DNA of 64,000 bases from Streptomyces canus (lineage in GTDB: Bacteria; Actinomycetota; Actinomycetes; Streptomycetales; Streptomycetaceae): contig NZ_KQ948667.1 of assembly GCF_001514145.1 (NCBI RefSeq), positions 124,001 through 188,000 on the forward strand. The letters are read 5' to 3'. This document shows, piece after piece, positions 51,197 to 60,900 of the stretch. Made by a program: the position numbers and the translations under genes. Each line of letters starts with the position of its first letter. The stretch's first letter is position 1. The notes beneath the pieces are model-generated. The model saw only the letters and a program-made list of their open reading frames with translations, had not been told where the DNA came from and did not search any database.

Positions 51197-53119
51197 CTAT
51201 GTCCCCGCCCGCTCCCGTCCCCTGCGCCCCAGCAACTCCGCGAGCCCCCGCCGAGTCGCCGCCAGCACCACCCGATCCGCCGCCTGCAGCACATACGTGT
51301 CCGGCAGGTCCCACGCCAGTCCCGGAGCGTCCCCGGACTCCTCCCGCGCCAGCACCCGCCAGGACCCCGCCCGAAACGCCTCGCCGACCGTCCGCCCCTC
51401 CAGTTGTGGATGCCCGCCCACATCCACCGCCGCGAACAGCAGCACCCGCCGCTCGACCGGAAACGCCCCCAGGATCTGCCGCCCCATCATCGCCCCGGCG
51501 AAGGCGGGAGCCGCCAGATGGGAGACACTCCGGCTTCGGGTGGATGCCCGGGGGTGGGCGGCCCGCAGGGTCCGGTACACCGCCGTCGCGAAGTCGTCGT
51601 CGTACAGCCGCAGTACCACTCGCAGATCGGGCCGCACGGCCCGGGCGTACAGCACGGCCTCGAGATTCGTCGTGTCCGCGCTGGTCACCGCGAGCAGCGC
51701 ATGGGCACGGTGGATCTTGGCGGCCTCCAGGACTCCTTCCTGGGTGACATCGCCGAGCACCACCGGCACCCGCAGCCGTCGGGCCGTGGCGAGTCCGCGG
51801 GCCTCGGGGTCGGACTCGACGCAGACCACGGGGATGTTCAGTTCCCGCAGCCGCGTCAGCACCCGGGTGCCGATCTTGCCGAGCCCGAGCAGCACGACAT
51901 GTCCGCCAAGGCCACGAGGCGGTTTGCGCAGGGAGGACGCGGTGCGGAAGGTGCCGAGCGCTTCCAGGACCGCCGCGAGGAGCACCGGAAGGAGCAGCAA
52001 CCCGGCGAGCCCGGACAGCAGTTGCAGGATCTGTCGCCCGACGGACTCCCCGATCGCGGGGTCGTCGATCGCGAACAGATCGAGCAGCGTCAGGTAGAAG
52101 GCACGCAGGGGGTGGATCCCGGTCACCAGCCAGAGCGCGACGGCGAGCGCGAGCACGCATCCCACCATCCCCGCCAGCGACCAGCGCAGCCGTCGCGAGA
52201 ACAGCGAGGCGAACCACGGCATCACACCCCGCCCGTCGGGCAAGGAGGGCCCGGCGTACGACACCTGCTCCAGCACGACGGTCGCGCGCCCACCGCCGTC
52301 CCGTACCGCCGCCGCGTCCGGCAGGAGCGTCGGCCCCTGGTCGCCGCCGGGCCCGGCACTGTCGGTCGGTGAGAGCAGGGCGAGCGTGGCAAGACCCGGG
52401 TCGGCGCTCGTCCCGGCCCCGGACGGCGGCCGTTCGACCGCCCGTAGCAGCAGGCCGCCGGTCTGGAGCACCTTGCTGGTGCCGGTCAGGGCGGTGGCGG
52501 CCAGCGCGGGCGCGGCCGTGTCGGCGTCGGAGAGCACGGTCGTGGAGGCGTCGAACCCGGAACCGTCGGCCGGGCCGCCCGCCCCCTCGCCGGAGGCCAA
52601 CGCGGCGGCCTGGTCGAGGAGTTCCTCGATGTGCTGGCCGAGGCGCCGGTTGTAGAGCCGCAGCACGAGCCGCAGCCGGGGGTTGAGGCGGCGGGCGGTG
52701 AGGGCGGCACGGATGTTGGTCTCGTCGTCGTCGTACACGAGCGCGAGCGCGTGCGCCCGTTCCACGCCCGCCTCGGCGAGCGCCGCCTCGTTCGGTTCGG
52801 CGGCCTCCATCAGCCGTACGCCGCCCGGGGGTTCGGCAGCGGGGGCGGTACCGCTGTTGCCGCCTCCGCCCCCGTTGCCGGTCAGGCCGGCGGCCGCCGT
52901 CACCACCCGGTCGAGCAGTGCGGACGCGGCTCGGGCCCGCACGACCACCGGTGGCCGCACGGACCGCTCGGAGGCCGGCACGACGAGCGTGACCTGCTCG
53001 CCGTAGACCCCTCTGAGCTCGGCCGCCAGCCGGTGCGCGAGCCCGTCGTCCCCGCACACCACCATGTGCGCGGCCGCGTCGCCCGGCAGCCCTGGACTCT
53101 GGTTCGGAACGCTCCCCAC
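51197..53119 (-). CDS. Potassium-channel-like membrane protein with two RCK/TrkA-N modules
   Basis: 640 residues. The N-terminal 230 residues are a TrkA-N-like nucleotide-binding domain (MVVCGDDGLAHRLAAELRGV, LRLVLRLYNRRLGQHIEELL); two or three helices follow (about 318-343 and 375-402) with a pore-loop-like AFYLTLLDLFAIDDPAIGES; then a second RCK domain (GGHVVLLGLGKIGTRVLTRL, VVLGDVTQEGVLEAAKI) and a TrkA-C part. The K+ selectivity signature TVGYG is absent, recalling CASTOR/ion-channel relatives. GTG 53119 lacks a clear ribosome site; ATG 53065 is an alternative start. Confidence 0.82.
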   Translation of the reverse strand: MGSVPNQSPGLPGDAAAHMVVCGDDGLAHRLAAELRGVYGEQVTLVVPASERSVRPPVVVRARAASALLDRVVTAAAGLTGNGGGGGNSGTAPAAEPPGGVRLMEAAEPNEAALAEAGVERAHALALVYDDDETNIRAALTARRLNPRLRLVLRLYNRRLGQHIEELLDQAAALASGEGAGGPADGSGFDASTTVLSDADTAAPALAATALTGTSKVLQTGGLLLRAVERPPSGAGTSADPGLATLALLSPTDSAGPGGDQGPTLLPDAAAVRDGGGRATVVLEQVSYAGPSLPDGRGVMPWFASLFSRRLRWSLAGMVGCVLALAVALWLVTGIHPLRAFYLTLLDLFAIDDPAIGESVGRQILQLLSGLAGLLLLPVLLAAVLEALGTFRTASSLRKPPRGLGGHVVLLGLGKIGTRVLTRLRELNIPVVCVESDPEARGLATARRLRVPVVLGDVTQEGVLEAAKIHRAHALLAVTSADTTNLEAVLYARAVRPDLRVVLRLYDDDFATAVYRTLRAAHPRASTRSRSVSHLAAPAFAGAMMGRQILGAFPVERRVLLFAAVDVGGHPQLEGRTVGEAFRAGSWRVLAREESGDAPGLAWDLPDTYVLQAADRVVLAATRRGLAELLGRRGRERAGT

Positions 53120-53300
53120 AAGGGAGAAGAGTGCCCCACCGTGACGGGAGGTGCCACGGCCGGGGTCCCGGGTGATGTCATGTGGTGGCCAAGCTTCCCC
53201 AAGAAATCCCCAAACCTACGCGCACGCTGAGCAAACGGACCTTCACCGCCGTACGCACCAGCAGGGGAACCAGCACCTCACCACCGGAGGGATCCCGGCC

Positions 53301-54323
53301 GTGGCCGTCACCAAAGCACCTCCGCGCACGCGGGACACCGGCGAGGACCCGCGCCCGGCACCGGACCCGGAGGCGCGGCGCCTCAACTCCCCTCTCCTGC
53401 TGACCTTGCTGATGCTCCTGGTGGTGCTGTGCCAGGGCCCGATCCGCGGGGCGCTGGGCGCGCCGGTCATGCAGAGCTGGATGACGGTGTTCGTCGCCGT
53501 GCTCGTCCAGGCGCTGCCCTTCCTGGTGCTCGGGGTGCTGCTGTCGGCGGCGATCGCGGTGTTCGTGCCGCCGTCGTTCTTTGCCCGCGCCCTGCCGAAG
53601 AACCCCACCCTCGCGGTGCCGGTGGCCGGGATGGCGGGCGTGGTGCTGCCGGGCTGCGAGTGCGCGTCCGTGCCGGTGGCCGGAGCGCTGGTGCGCAGGG
53701 GTGTCACCCCGGCCGCGGCGCTCGCCTTCCTGCTCTCGGCACCGGCGATCAACCCGATCGTGCTGACGGCGACCGCCGTCGCCTTCCCGCGCAACCCGGA
53801 GATGGTCGTGGCCCGGCTCGTCGCGAGCCTGCTGGTGGCCTGTGCGATGGGCTGGCTCTGGCTGCGCCTCGGCCGCACCGACCTGCTGAAGTCTCCGGCC
53901 CGGCACGCGTACGAGGGTCAGGGCAAGGGCGCCGCGTTCTGGGGATCGGTGCGGCACGACGTGATGCACGCGGGCGGCTTCCTGGTCGTCGGCGCGATGG
54001 CGGCGGCGACCCTGAAGGCCGTGGTCCCGCAGACGTGGCTGCGTACGGCGGCGGAGAACCCGGTGATCGCCGTGCTGGCCCTCGCCGCCCTCGCCGTGGT
54101 GCTGTCGATCTGCTCGGAGGCGGACGCGTTCGTGGCGGCCTCGCTCACCCAGTTCTCGCTCACCGCGCGGCTGACCTTCCTGGTCGTCGGCCCGATGATC
54201 GACCTCAAGCTGTTCGCCATGCAGACGGGCACCTTCGGCCGCGCCTTCGCCCTGCGGTTCGCGCCCGCCACCCTCGCGCTGGCGATCGTGGTCTCGGTCC
54301 TGACCGGGCTGGTGATGCTGTGA
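53301..54323 (+). CDS. UPF0718/YraQ-family permease
   Basis: 340 residues from GTG 53301 with GGAGGGA nine bases upstream. About eight membrane helices in two halves; each half has the signature PGCECASVPVAGALVRRGVT PAAALAFLLSAPAINP and the counterpart VLSICSEADAFVAASL. The Cys-x-Cys and CSEADAF motifs are typical of this permease family, to which the organoarsenical exporter ArsP belongs. It is coupled by GTGA to a TIGR03943 gene, its constant partner in many bacteria; metal or metalloid transport is suspected. Confidence 0.87.
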   Translation: MAVTKAPPRTRDTGEDPRPAPDPEARRLNSPLLLTLLMLLVVLCQGPIRGALGAPVMQSWMTVFVAVLVQALPFLVLGVLLSAAIAVFVPPSFFARALPKNPTLAVPVAGMAGVVLPGCECASVPVAGALVRRGVTPAAALAFLLSAPAINPIVLTATAVAFPRNPEMVVARLVASLLVACAMGWLWLRLGRTDLLKSPARHAYEGQGKGAAFWGSVRHDVMHAGGFLVVGAMAAATLKAVVPQTWLRTAAENPVIAVLALAALAVVLSICSEADAFVAASLTQFSLTARLTFLVVGPMIDLKLFAMQTGTFGRAFALRFAPATLALAIVVSVLTGLVML

Positions 54324-55030
54324 ACCGGCAGGCACAGTCGGCGGTCCTGTTCGTCCTCGGCGCGGCCCTCCTGCACGCGGGCCTCACCGACCTCTACCTC
54401 CGCTACGTCAAGGCGGGCCTGCGCCCGCTGGTCCTCGCGGCCGGTGTCGTCCTCATCGCGACGGCGCTGGCGACGGCCTGGTACGAGTGGCGGGCCAGAG
54501 CCAAGGAGCAGGAACACGCCCACCGCGAACCCCGGGTCTCCTGGCTGCTGGTCCTGCCCCTGTTCGCCCTGATTCTCGTCGCCCCGCCCGCCCTCGGCTC
54601 CTACAGCGCGATGCGCACGGGTACGGCTCTGCAGCAGTCGTACGGCTACGCGAAGCTCCCGCAGAGCGGACCCCTGCGGCTCGGCCTCGCCGACTACGCG
54701 GGCCGCGCCGTCTACGAGCACGGCCGGGGACTCGAGGGACGGCAGATCGTCATCACCGGGTTCGTCGCCCTGGACCACTCCGGCGCGCCCTACCTGGTCC
54801 GCATGGCCCTCAACTGCTGTGCGGCGGACGCCCAGCCGGTCAAGGTCGGGCTGACCGGACAGATCCCACCGGTCCTCAAGCCGGACGGCTGGCTCCAGGT
54901 CACCGGCACCTACACGGCCAAGCGGACCAAGGACACGGTGAACGGCGGCCCGATCCCCTACCTCGAGATCACGCAGGCGAAGCCGGTCCCGACGCCGCGC
55001 GACCCGTACGACGAGACCTGGAACAACTGA
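54320..55030 (+). CDS. TIGR03943 family membrane protein, partner of the permease
   Basis: 236 residues from GTG 54320. Two N-terminal membrane helices (AVLFVLGAALLHAGLTDLYL, LVLAAGVVLIATALATAW), a third at about 75-92, then an external domain with RMALNCCAADAQPVKVGLTG, where the Cys pair could bind metal. It corresponds to the YcgQ-type proteins found beside YraQ/YcgR permeases. Role inferred only from this association. Confidence 0.85.
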   Translation: MNRQAQSAVLFVLGAALLHAGLTDLYLRYVKAGLRPLVLAAGVVLIATALATAWYEWRARAKEQEHAHREPRVSWLLVLPLFALILVAPPALGSYSAMRTGTALQQSYGYAKLPQSGPLRLGLADYAGRAVYEHGRGLEGRQIVITGFVALDHSGAPYLVRMALNCCAADAQPVKVGLTGQIPPVLKPDGWLQVTGTYTAKRTKDTVNGGPIPYLEITQAKPVPTPRDPYDETWNN

Positions 55031-55033
55031 CGC

Positions 55034-55624
55034 TCAGCCCATCAGTGAGGCGAACGCCTCGTCCAGCAGCGTGACGAGGTCGAGGCGCCCGTCGGAGGCC
55101 GTCCAGTACTCCAGGGCGATGTTCAGGCAGCCCAGCGCGGCGCCCGCGCGAACGGCCAGGGCGATGGCCGGCGGCCCGCCGGCGCCGGCGCGGTCGGCCA
55201 GGGCCTCGGCCAGGGCGGGCCGCCAGCTGTGCTGTTTCTCCAGGTGGCGGGCGCACAGGGACGGTGTGTCGTAGACGAGCCGGGTGGTGGCCAGGGCGCC
55301 GGCCGGGTCCTCGTGGTAGCGCCCGATGACCGCGTCCAGGGCGCGCCGCAGCGCCGTCCAGTCGTCCTCGTCGGCCGGCCGGGCCCGCAGCGCGTCGGCG
55401 ACCTTCCGGTCCTGGCCCTCGAAGGCGCCGAGCACGGCGTCCTCCTTGGTGCCGAAGTACCGGAGGAAGGTGCTGCGGGAGACCCCGGCCGCTGCCGCCA
55501 GGTCGTCGAGCGTGACCTTGTCGAACCCCTCGCGGCGGAACAACTCGAAGGCCACCTGGGCGAGTTCGGCCCGTACGGCGGCCCGGGCGATGTCTCTCGT
55601 GGTGGTACGCGCGGCTCCGGTCAC
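55034..55624 (-). CDS. TetR-family transcriptional regulator
   Basis: 196 residues. N-terminal helix-turn-helix: LAQVAFELFRREGFDKVTLD DLAAAAGVSRSTFLRYFGTK EDAV; helical ligand domain follows. GTG 55624 lies six bases after TACGAT (55636-55631), so the message is probably leaderless. It is divergent from the dienelactone hydrolase gene with two palindromes in the gap and probably represses it. Confidence 0.9.
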   Translation of the reverse strand: MTGAARTTTRDIARAAVRAELAQVAFELFRREGFDKVTLDDLAAAAGVSRSTFLRYFGTKEDAVLGAFEGQDRKVADALRARPADEDDWTALRRALDAVIGRYHEDPAGALATTRLVYDTPSLCARHLEKQHSWRPALAEALADRAGAGGPPAIALAVRAGAALGCLNIALEYWTASDGRLDLVTLLDEAFASLMG

Positions 55625-55674
55625 CCGCCGATCGTATCGCCCGCGCCGGACCGCACTGGCAACTGTAGATCTCA

Positions 55675-55704
55675 GTCACTAATGTGACACTCAGTTTCAC
55701 ACTG
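55675..55704. promoter_or_regulatory. Paired palindromes, probable TetR operators
   Basis: GTCAC-TAAT-GTGAC (55675-55688) and CAGT-TTCAC-ACTG (55692-55704) lie side by side; both are preceded by CTCAGT-like repeats 18 bases apart. They sit between the divergent TetR and hydrolase genes. Confidence 0.65.
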
Positions 55705-55731
55705 ACTGGACCGTCGTAGGAGAGAACCCGG

Positions 55732-56478
55732 ATGACGATGATCGAGATCACCACCCAGGACGGCACCGCCGACGCCTACCTCGCCCTGCCCGACGACGGT
55801 CGCCCCCACCCTGCCGTCCTCCTCTACATGGACGCCTTCGGCCTGCGACCTCACCTGAAGTCGATGGCGGACCGGCTGGCCGGGGCCGGATACACGGTCC
55901 TCGTCCCCAACGTCTTCTACCGGTACGGCCCCGCCCCGGTCGTCGAACTCCCCGAGTTCATCAACCCCGCCGAGCGGCCGGAGATCATCCAGAACCTCGG
56001 TCCCGCCGCGCGCACCCTCACCCCCGAGGGCGCCATGCGGGACGCCGCCGTCTACCTCGACTGGCTGGCCGCATCGCCCCTGACCACCGGAGGTCCGGTC
56101 GGTGTGACCGGCTACTGCATGGGCGCCGGCCTCGCCCTGCGCACCGCGGGCACCCACCCCGAGCGGATCGCCGCCGCTGCCGGGTTCCACGGGGCCCGCC
56201 TCGCCACGGACGCCCCCGACAGCCCGCATCTCCTCGCCGGACACATCACCGCCGAGCTCTACTTCGGCCACGCCGACCAGGACTCCACCAACCCCGCCGA
56301 CCAGATCGCCCGCCTGGAGAAGGCCCTCACCGAGGCGGGCGTCGAGCACCGCAGCGAGGTCTACGAAGGGGCCCGCCACGGCTTCACCCAGGCCGACACG
56401 GTGATGTACGGCGCGGAGCCGACGGACCGTCACTGGAGTGCGCTGCTGGACCTGTTCGCCCGCAGGCTCTCCAGCTGA
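55732..56478 (+). CDS. Dienelactone hydrolase family protein
   Basis: 248 residues from ATG 55732, with TAGGAGAG about nine bases upstream. The nucleophile is Cys in GVTGYCMGAGLAL (residues about 122-134), with Asp in YFGHADQDST and His in EGARHGFTQ completing the Cys-Asp-His triad of dienelactone hydrolases. These open lactones or other esters in aromatic catabolism; here no ring-cleavage genes are adjacent, so the substrate is unknown and could be a xenobiotic sensed by the TetR protein. Confidence 0.92.
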   Translation: MTMIEITTQDGTADAYLALPDDGRPHPAVLLYMDAFGLRPHLKSMADRLAGAGYTVLVPNVFYRYGPAPVVELPEFINPAERPEIIQNLGPAARTLTPEGAMRDAAVYLDWLAASPLTTGGPVGVTGYCMGAGLALRTAGTHPERIAAAAGFHGARLATDAPDSPHLLAGHITAELYFGHADQDSTNPADQIARLEKALTEAGVEHRSEVYEGARHGFTQADTVMYGAEPTDRHWSALLDLFARRLSS

Positions 56479-56566
56479 CCCATACCCGGGCCACGGCCGC
56501 GGGTGCGGCGGTGTCAGGCCGACCCGCCTGGCCCTTGCCCCTGCGGGAACCTCCCCCTAGCCTGCA

Positions 56567-56585
56567 ATCTGACGACCCATCAGAT
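56567..56585 (+). promoter_or_regulatory. Palindrome upstream of the amidohydrolase gene
   Basis: ATCTGA-CGACCCA-TCAGAT, perfect 6-bp arms, 20 bases before the ATG. I recall similar CTGACG...TCAG sites before acyl-CoA and amidohydrolase genes in Streptomyces, but cannot check. No regulator gene for it is adjacent. Confidence 0.55.
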
Positions 56586-56604
56586 ACCGGCTAGGGGGCA
56601 GGCA

Positions 56605-57822
56605 ATGGCCGTCACCACCGAGAGCGGAACCCGGGACATCCCCAAAGTCATCAGCGTGGACGATCACGTGATCGAGCCCGCGCACCTCTTCGAGACCTGG
56701 CTTCCGGCGAAGTACCGGGACAGGGGGCCGAAGCCGCTCACCGCCGGCATCGGGGACCTCGCGTACGTCGGCGGGAAGTACCGGTTCACCACCGATCCCG
56801 AAGGCCAGATGACGGACTGGTGGGAGTACGAGGGCGACCTCTTCCCGTACAAGCGGATCATCGCGGCCGTCGGATTCTCACGGGACGAGATGACCCTCGA
56901 CGGGATCACCCGCGAGCAGATGCGGCGGGGCTGCTGGGATCCGAAGGCCCGGGTGGAGGACATGGAGATGAACCATGTCGAGGCCTCCCTGTGCTTCCCC
57001 ACCTTCCCCCGCTTCTGCGGACAGACCTTCGCCGAGGCCAAGGACAAGGAGGTCGGGCTCGCCTGTGTGCGCGCCTACAACGACTGGATGGTCGAGGAGT
57101 GGTGCGGGGACAGCGGGGGCCGGCTGATCCCGTTGTGCCTGATCCCCCTCTGGGACGTCGACCTCGCGGTCGCGGAGATCCACCGCAACGCCGCACGGGG
57201 CGTACGGGCCGTCACCTTCAGCGAGATCCCGACCCACCTGGGGCTGCCGTCGATCCACTCCGGCTACTGGGACCCGTTCTTCGCGGCCTGCGAGGAGACC
57301 GGGACGGTCGTCAACATGCACATCGGCAGCAGCTCCCAGATGCCGGCCGCGTCCCCCGACGCCCCGCCGGCCGTGCAGGCATCCCTCTCCTTCAACAACG
57401 CCATGGCCTCGATGATGGACTTCCTCTTCTCCGGCGTCCTGGTGAAGTTCCCGCGGCTCAAACTGGCGTACAGCGAGGGCCAGATGGGCTGGATCCCGTA
57501 CGCCCTGGAACGCGCCGACGACGTCTGGGAGGAGCACCGGGCCTGGGGCGGGGTCAAGGACCTGATCCCGGAGCCGCCGTCGACGTACTACTACCGGCAG
57601 ATCTTCTGCTGCTTCTTCCGCGACAAGCACGGCATCGAGGCCATCGAGACCGTCGGCGTGGACAACGCGACCTTCGAGACCGACTACCCGCACGTCGACT
57701 CGACCTGGCCGCACACCAAGCAGGTCGCGTGGGAACACGTGGCCGGGCTGTCCGAGGACGTGACCTACAAGCTGCTGCGGGGGAACGCGATCCGGATGCT
57801 GGAGCTCGGCTTCGACAAGTGA
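56605..57822 (+). CDS. Amidohydrolase 2 family metal-dependent hydrolase
   Basis: 405 residues from ATG 56605, close to a GGGGGCAGG ribosome site. TIM-barrel amidohydrolase of the ACMSD/decarboxylase-like branch: metal-binding start VISVDDHVIEP (Asp-x-His), VNMHIGSSS with a further His, and the final Asp in TFETDYPHVDSTWPHTK. Members decarboxylate or hydrolyse aromatic and acyl substrates. No pathway partner is adjacent, so the substrate is unknown. Confidence 0.88.
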   Translation: MAVTTESGTRDIPKVISVDDHVIEPAHLFETWLPAKYRDRGPKPLTAGIGDLAYVGGKYRFTTDPEGQMTDWWEYEGDLFPYKRIIAAVGFSRDEMTLDGITREQMRRGCWDPKARVEDMEMNHVEASLCFPTFPRFCGQTFAEAKDKEVGLACVRAYNDWMVEEWCGDSGGRLIPLCLIPLWDVDLAVAEIHRNAARGVRAVTFSEIPTHLGLPSIHSGYWDPFFAACEETGTVVNMHIGSSSQMPAASPDAPPAVQASLSFNNAMASMMDFLFSGVLVKFPRLKLAYSEGQMGWIPYALERADDVWEEHRAWGGVKDLIPEPPSTYYYRQIFCCFFRDKHGIEAIETVGVDNATFETDYPHVDSTWPHTKQVAWEHVAGLSEDVTYKLLRGNAIRMLELGFDK

Positions 57823-57834
57823 CCTATGAAAAGA

Positions 57835-57872
57835 CCCGACCGCTGGCGACGGGGGATGCACCAGCGGTCGGG
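57835..57872. terminator. Bidirectional terminator
   Basis: CCCGACCGCTGG, a 14-base loop, CCAGCGGTCGGG: perfect 12-bp stem between convergent genes. On the minus strand it is followed by TCTTTTC, so it serves the WD40 gene best, and also ends the amidohydrolase transcript. Confidence 0.85.
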
Positions 57873-57962
57873 CTGTGGCCAACACTAACAAGGCCGCAGG
57901 AACAGCGGGAGCGGACTGCTCGGCTGCGGGGAGAAGTTGTGATCGGGATCACCTGATGCGCT

Positions 57963-60900
57963 TCAGTCGCACGGAGGATCGTACGAGAGCCGCGGCAGGT
58001 ACTCCTCCCAGGCCCGGCGGGTCAGAACGTTCGAAGTCGTCGCGCAGATACGGCTGATCGCGTCGTCGACGTCCAGGTCCCACAGCCGGATGGTGTCCGC
58101 GCCGCTGGAGACCCCGAGCATGCGGCTGTCGGGGCTGAAGGAGAGGAAGCTGCCGGTCTTGGCGCTGGGGCTCATCGACTGCCCGATGGGGCCGGCCGCG
58201 GACGGATCGGCCACGTCCCAGAGCCGGACCGTGTTGTCATTGCCACCGCTGGCCAGCGTGGAGCCGTCACGGCTGTACGTCAGCGACACGACCGCCTCGG
58301 TGTGCCCGGTGAGCGCCGCGCCCGTCCGCTCGGCGTGCGTGGGGTCGGTCACGTCCCACAGCCGGACCGCGGCGTCGTCGCCGCCGCTGGCCAGGGTGTG
58401 CCCGTCCGGGCTGAAGACGAGCACGTTGACGGGCCCGGTGTGCCCGGTGAGCGGCCTGCCGAGCAGGGTCGGACGGACCGGGTCCGTCACCTTCCACAGC
58501 CGGATCGTGCCGTCCGCGCTGCCACTGGCCAGGGTCCGGCCGTCCGGGCTGAAGGCAAGGCCGTCGATGTACCCCTTGTGGCCGGCCATCGGGCCGTGGG
58601 ACACCGGGTGGGCCGGGTCGGTGACGTCCCACAGCTGGAGGTTGCGGCTGTCGTAGGCGGTGGCCAGGGTGCGTCCGTCCGGGCTGAACGCCAGTGCGTC
58701 CGGACCCATGAACCGGGAGCGCAGGACGAGCGCCGGACCGTAGGGGACGGGGTGGGCCGGGTCGGTGACGTTCCACAGGTGGACCCGGCCGGTGGTGAGC
58801 ACCGCGAGGGTGCGGCCGTCGGGGGAGAAGAGCACCTGGGAGTCGGGGTCGCGCGCCACGGGGGTGAACGGCTTGCCCAGAGCCACGGGCCGGGCCGGGT
58901 CCGTCACGTTCCACAGCCGGATCCGCCCGTCCCGACCGGCCGTGGCGAGCACCTCGCCGTCCCGCCGGAACGCCCCGCTGCCGCCCACCAGGTCTCCCGC
59001 CGGGATCGACCACAGGCGCACCTTGCTGTCGCCGCTGCCGGTCGCGAGCGTACGGCTGTCGGGGCTGAAGCCCAGCGCGTACATCTCGCCGCTCGCCCCG
59101 GCGAGTGGCTCGCCGATCTGCGAGGGGTACGCCGGATCGGTCACGTTCCACAGGCTCGCCGTGCTGTCCGCGCTGGCGGCGGCGAGCATGCTCCCGTCCG
59201 GGCTGAAGGCCACGGACCAGATGGGACCGGTGTGGCCGGTCAGCGGCGAGCCCACAGGCTGTGGATCGAGCGGGCTGCGCACGTCCCACAGCCGGACGCT
59301 GTCGTCCGCGCTGCCGCTCGCGAGCACGGTCCCGTCCGGGCTGAAGGCGACCGAGTGCACCAGGCCCGTGTGACCGGCCAGGACCCGGTCGTACGGCCGT
59401 GGCCTGCGCGGATCGGTGGTGTTCCACAGCCGGATGGTCTGGTCGTCGCCCCCGGCCGCCAGCATGTGCCCGTCCGGGCTCCACGCCACGGACCGCACGG
59501 CGGCCCCGGCCCCGGTGAGCTCGGCGGGAGGCTGTTTCCTGTCCCGCATGTTCCACAGCCGCACGGTCCTGTCCTCACCGGCGGAGGCCAGGGTGCGCCC
59601 GTCCGGGCTGAAGGCGATCAGGTAGATCGTGCCGCGGTGCCCGGTCAGGGGAGCGCCGAGCGACTTCGGCGCGCGCGGGTCGCTGACGTCCCACAGCCGG
59701 ATCGTCCCGTCGTCCCCGGCACCGGCGAGCGTCCTGCCGTCGGGGCTGAACACCGCGCTGCTCACCCAACTCGTGCCACCGGCGAGGGGCTTGCCCAGCG
59801 CCTTGGGGCGGGTGCGGTCGCCGACGTCCCACAAACGCACGGTCCGGTCGTAGCCGGCGGTGGCGAGGAGCTTTCCGTCCGGGCTGAACGAGGTGAGGTA
59901 GACGGCCCCGGTGTGGCCGGTGAGCGGGGTGGCCAGCGGCGCGTTGACGATGGAGATCAGCCGTGTGTTGGTGCCCTCGTCGTCGGGCCTGAGGTTGTGG
60001 GCGACCAGGTCGATGCGGGCGGACAGCGACGGATCCGTGTACTGGACGCGGTCCGCCTCCGCGACGACCTGCTCGAACAGGGCGTCGTTGCGCTGCTGCC
60101 AGGCGACCACCGCCGAACCGACGGCCACCATCGCGAGGACCACCAGGGCCGACACCGCGCCCCGCGCGATCAGGACCGTACGCCGGCGCAGCCGGACCGA
60201 GGCGGCCAGGAACTCCACCGCACTGCGGGTCAGGTAGGTGTCCCCGGCGGACTTCGCCCACGTGCGCGCCTGTTCGAGCCGCGACCCCCGGTACAGCAGC
60301 GACGAGTCGCGGTTCGAGCCCTCCCAGGAGCGGCCGTCCTCCTCGATGCGCTGGCGCAGCAGATGGTCGCTGCGGTCCTCGTCGATCCACTCGCGCAGCC
60401 GCGGCCAGGCCGTCAGCAGGGCCTCGTGGGTGATCTCCACGGTCTCCGCGTCCAGCGTCACCAGCCGGGCGCGTACCAGCGCTTCGAGGGACTCCTCCGT
60501 CTTGCCGGGGTCCGTCGACTCCGCGGCGAGCTGGCGCCGGATGCCGCGCCTGCGGGTGGCCTGGGTGTCCTCGCCCAGACGTACCAGGCGGAGCAGCAGC
60601 AGCCGGGCCGCCGTACGCGCCGCCGGGTCCAGAGCGGACCAGGCCCGCTCCGCGGTCGCCGCGACCGCGCCCTGGATACCACCGGCAGCGCGATAGCCGG
60701 CCAGGGTCAGCCGGCCCGCCTTGCGGCGCTGCCAGGTCGCGAGCAGGGCGTGCGAGAGCAGCGGCAGCACGCCCGCGCCGTGCTCCCCCACGGCCCGAAA
60801 GGCGTGGGAGGTGCCCCCGCCGCGCGGACCGTCGGCGCTCACCTCGCGGATGATCAGCTCCGCGAGCCCCGGTTCCAGCTCCAGGCCCACGGCCCGGGCC

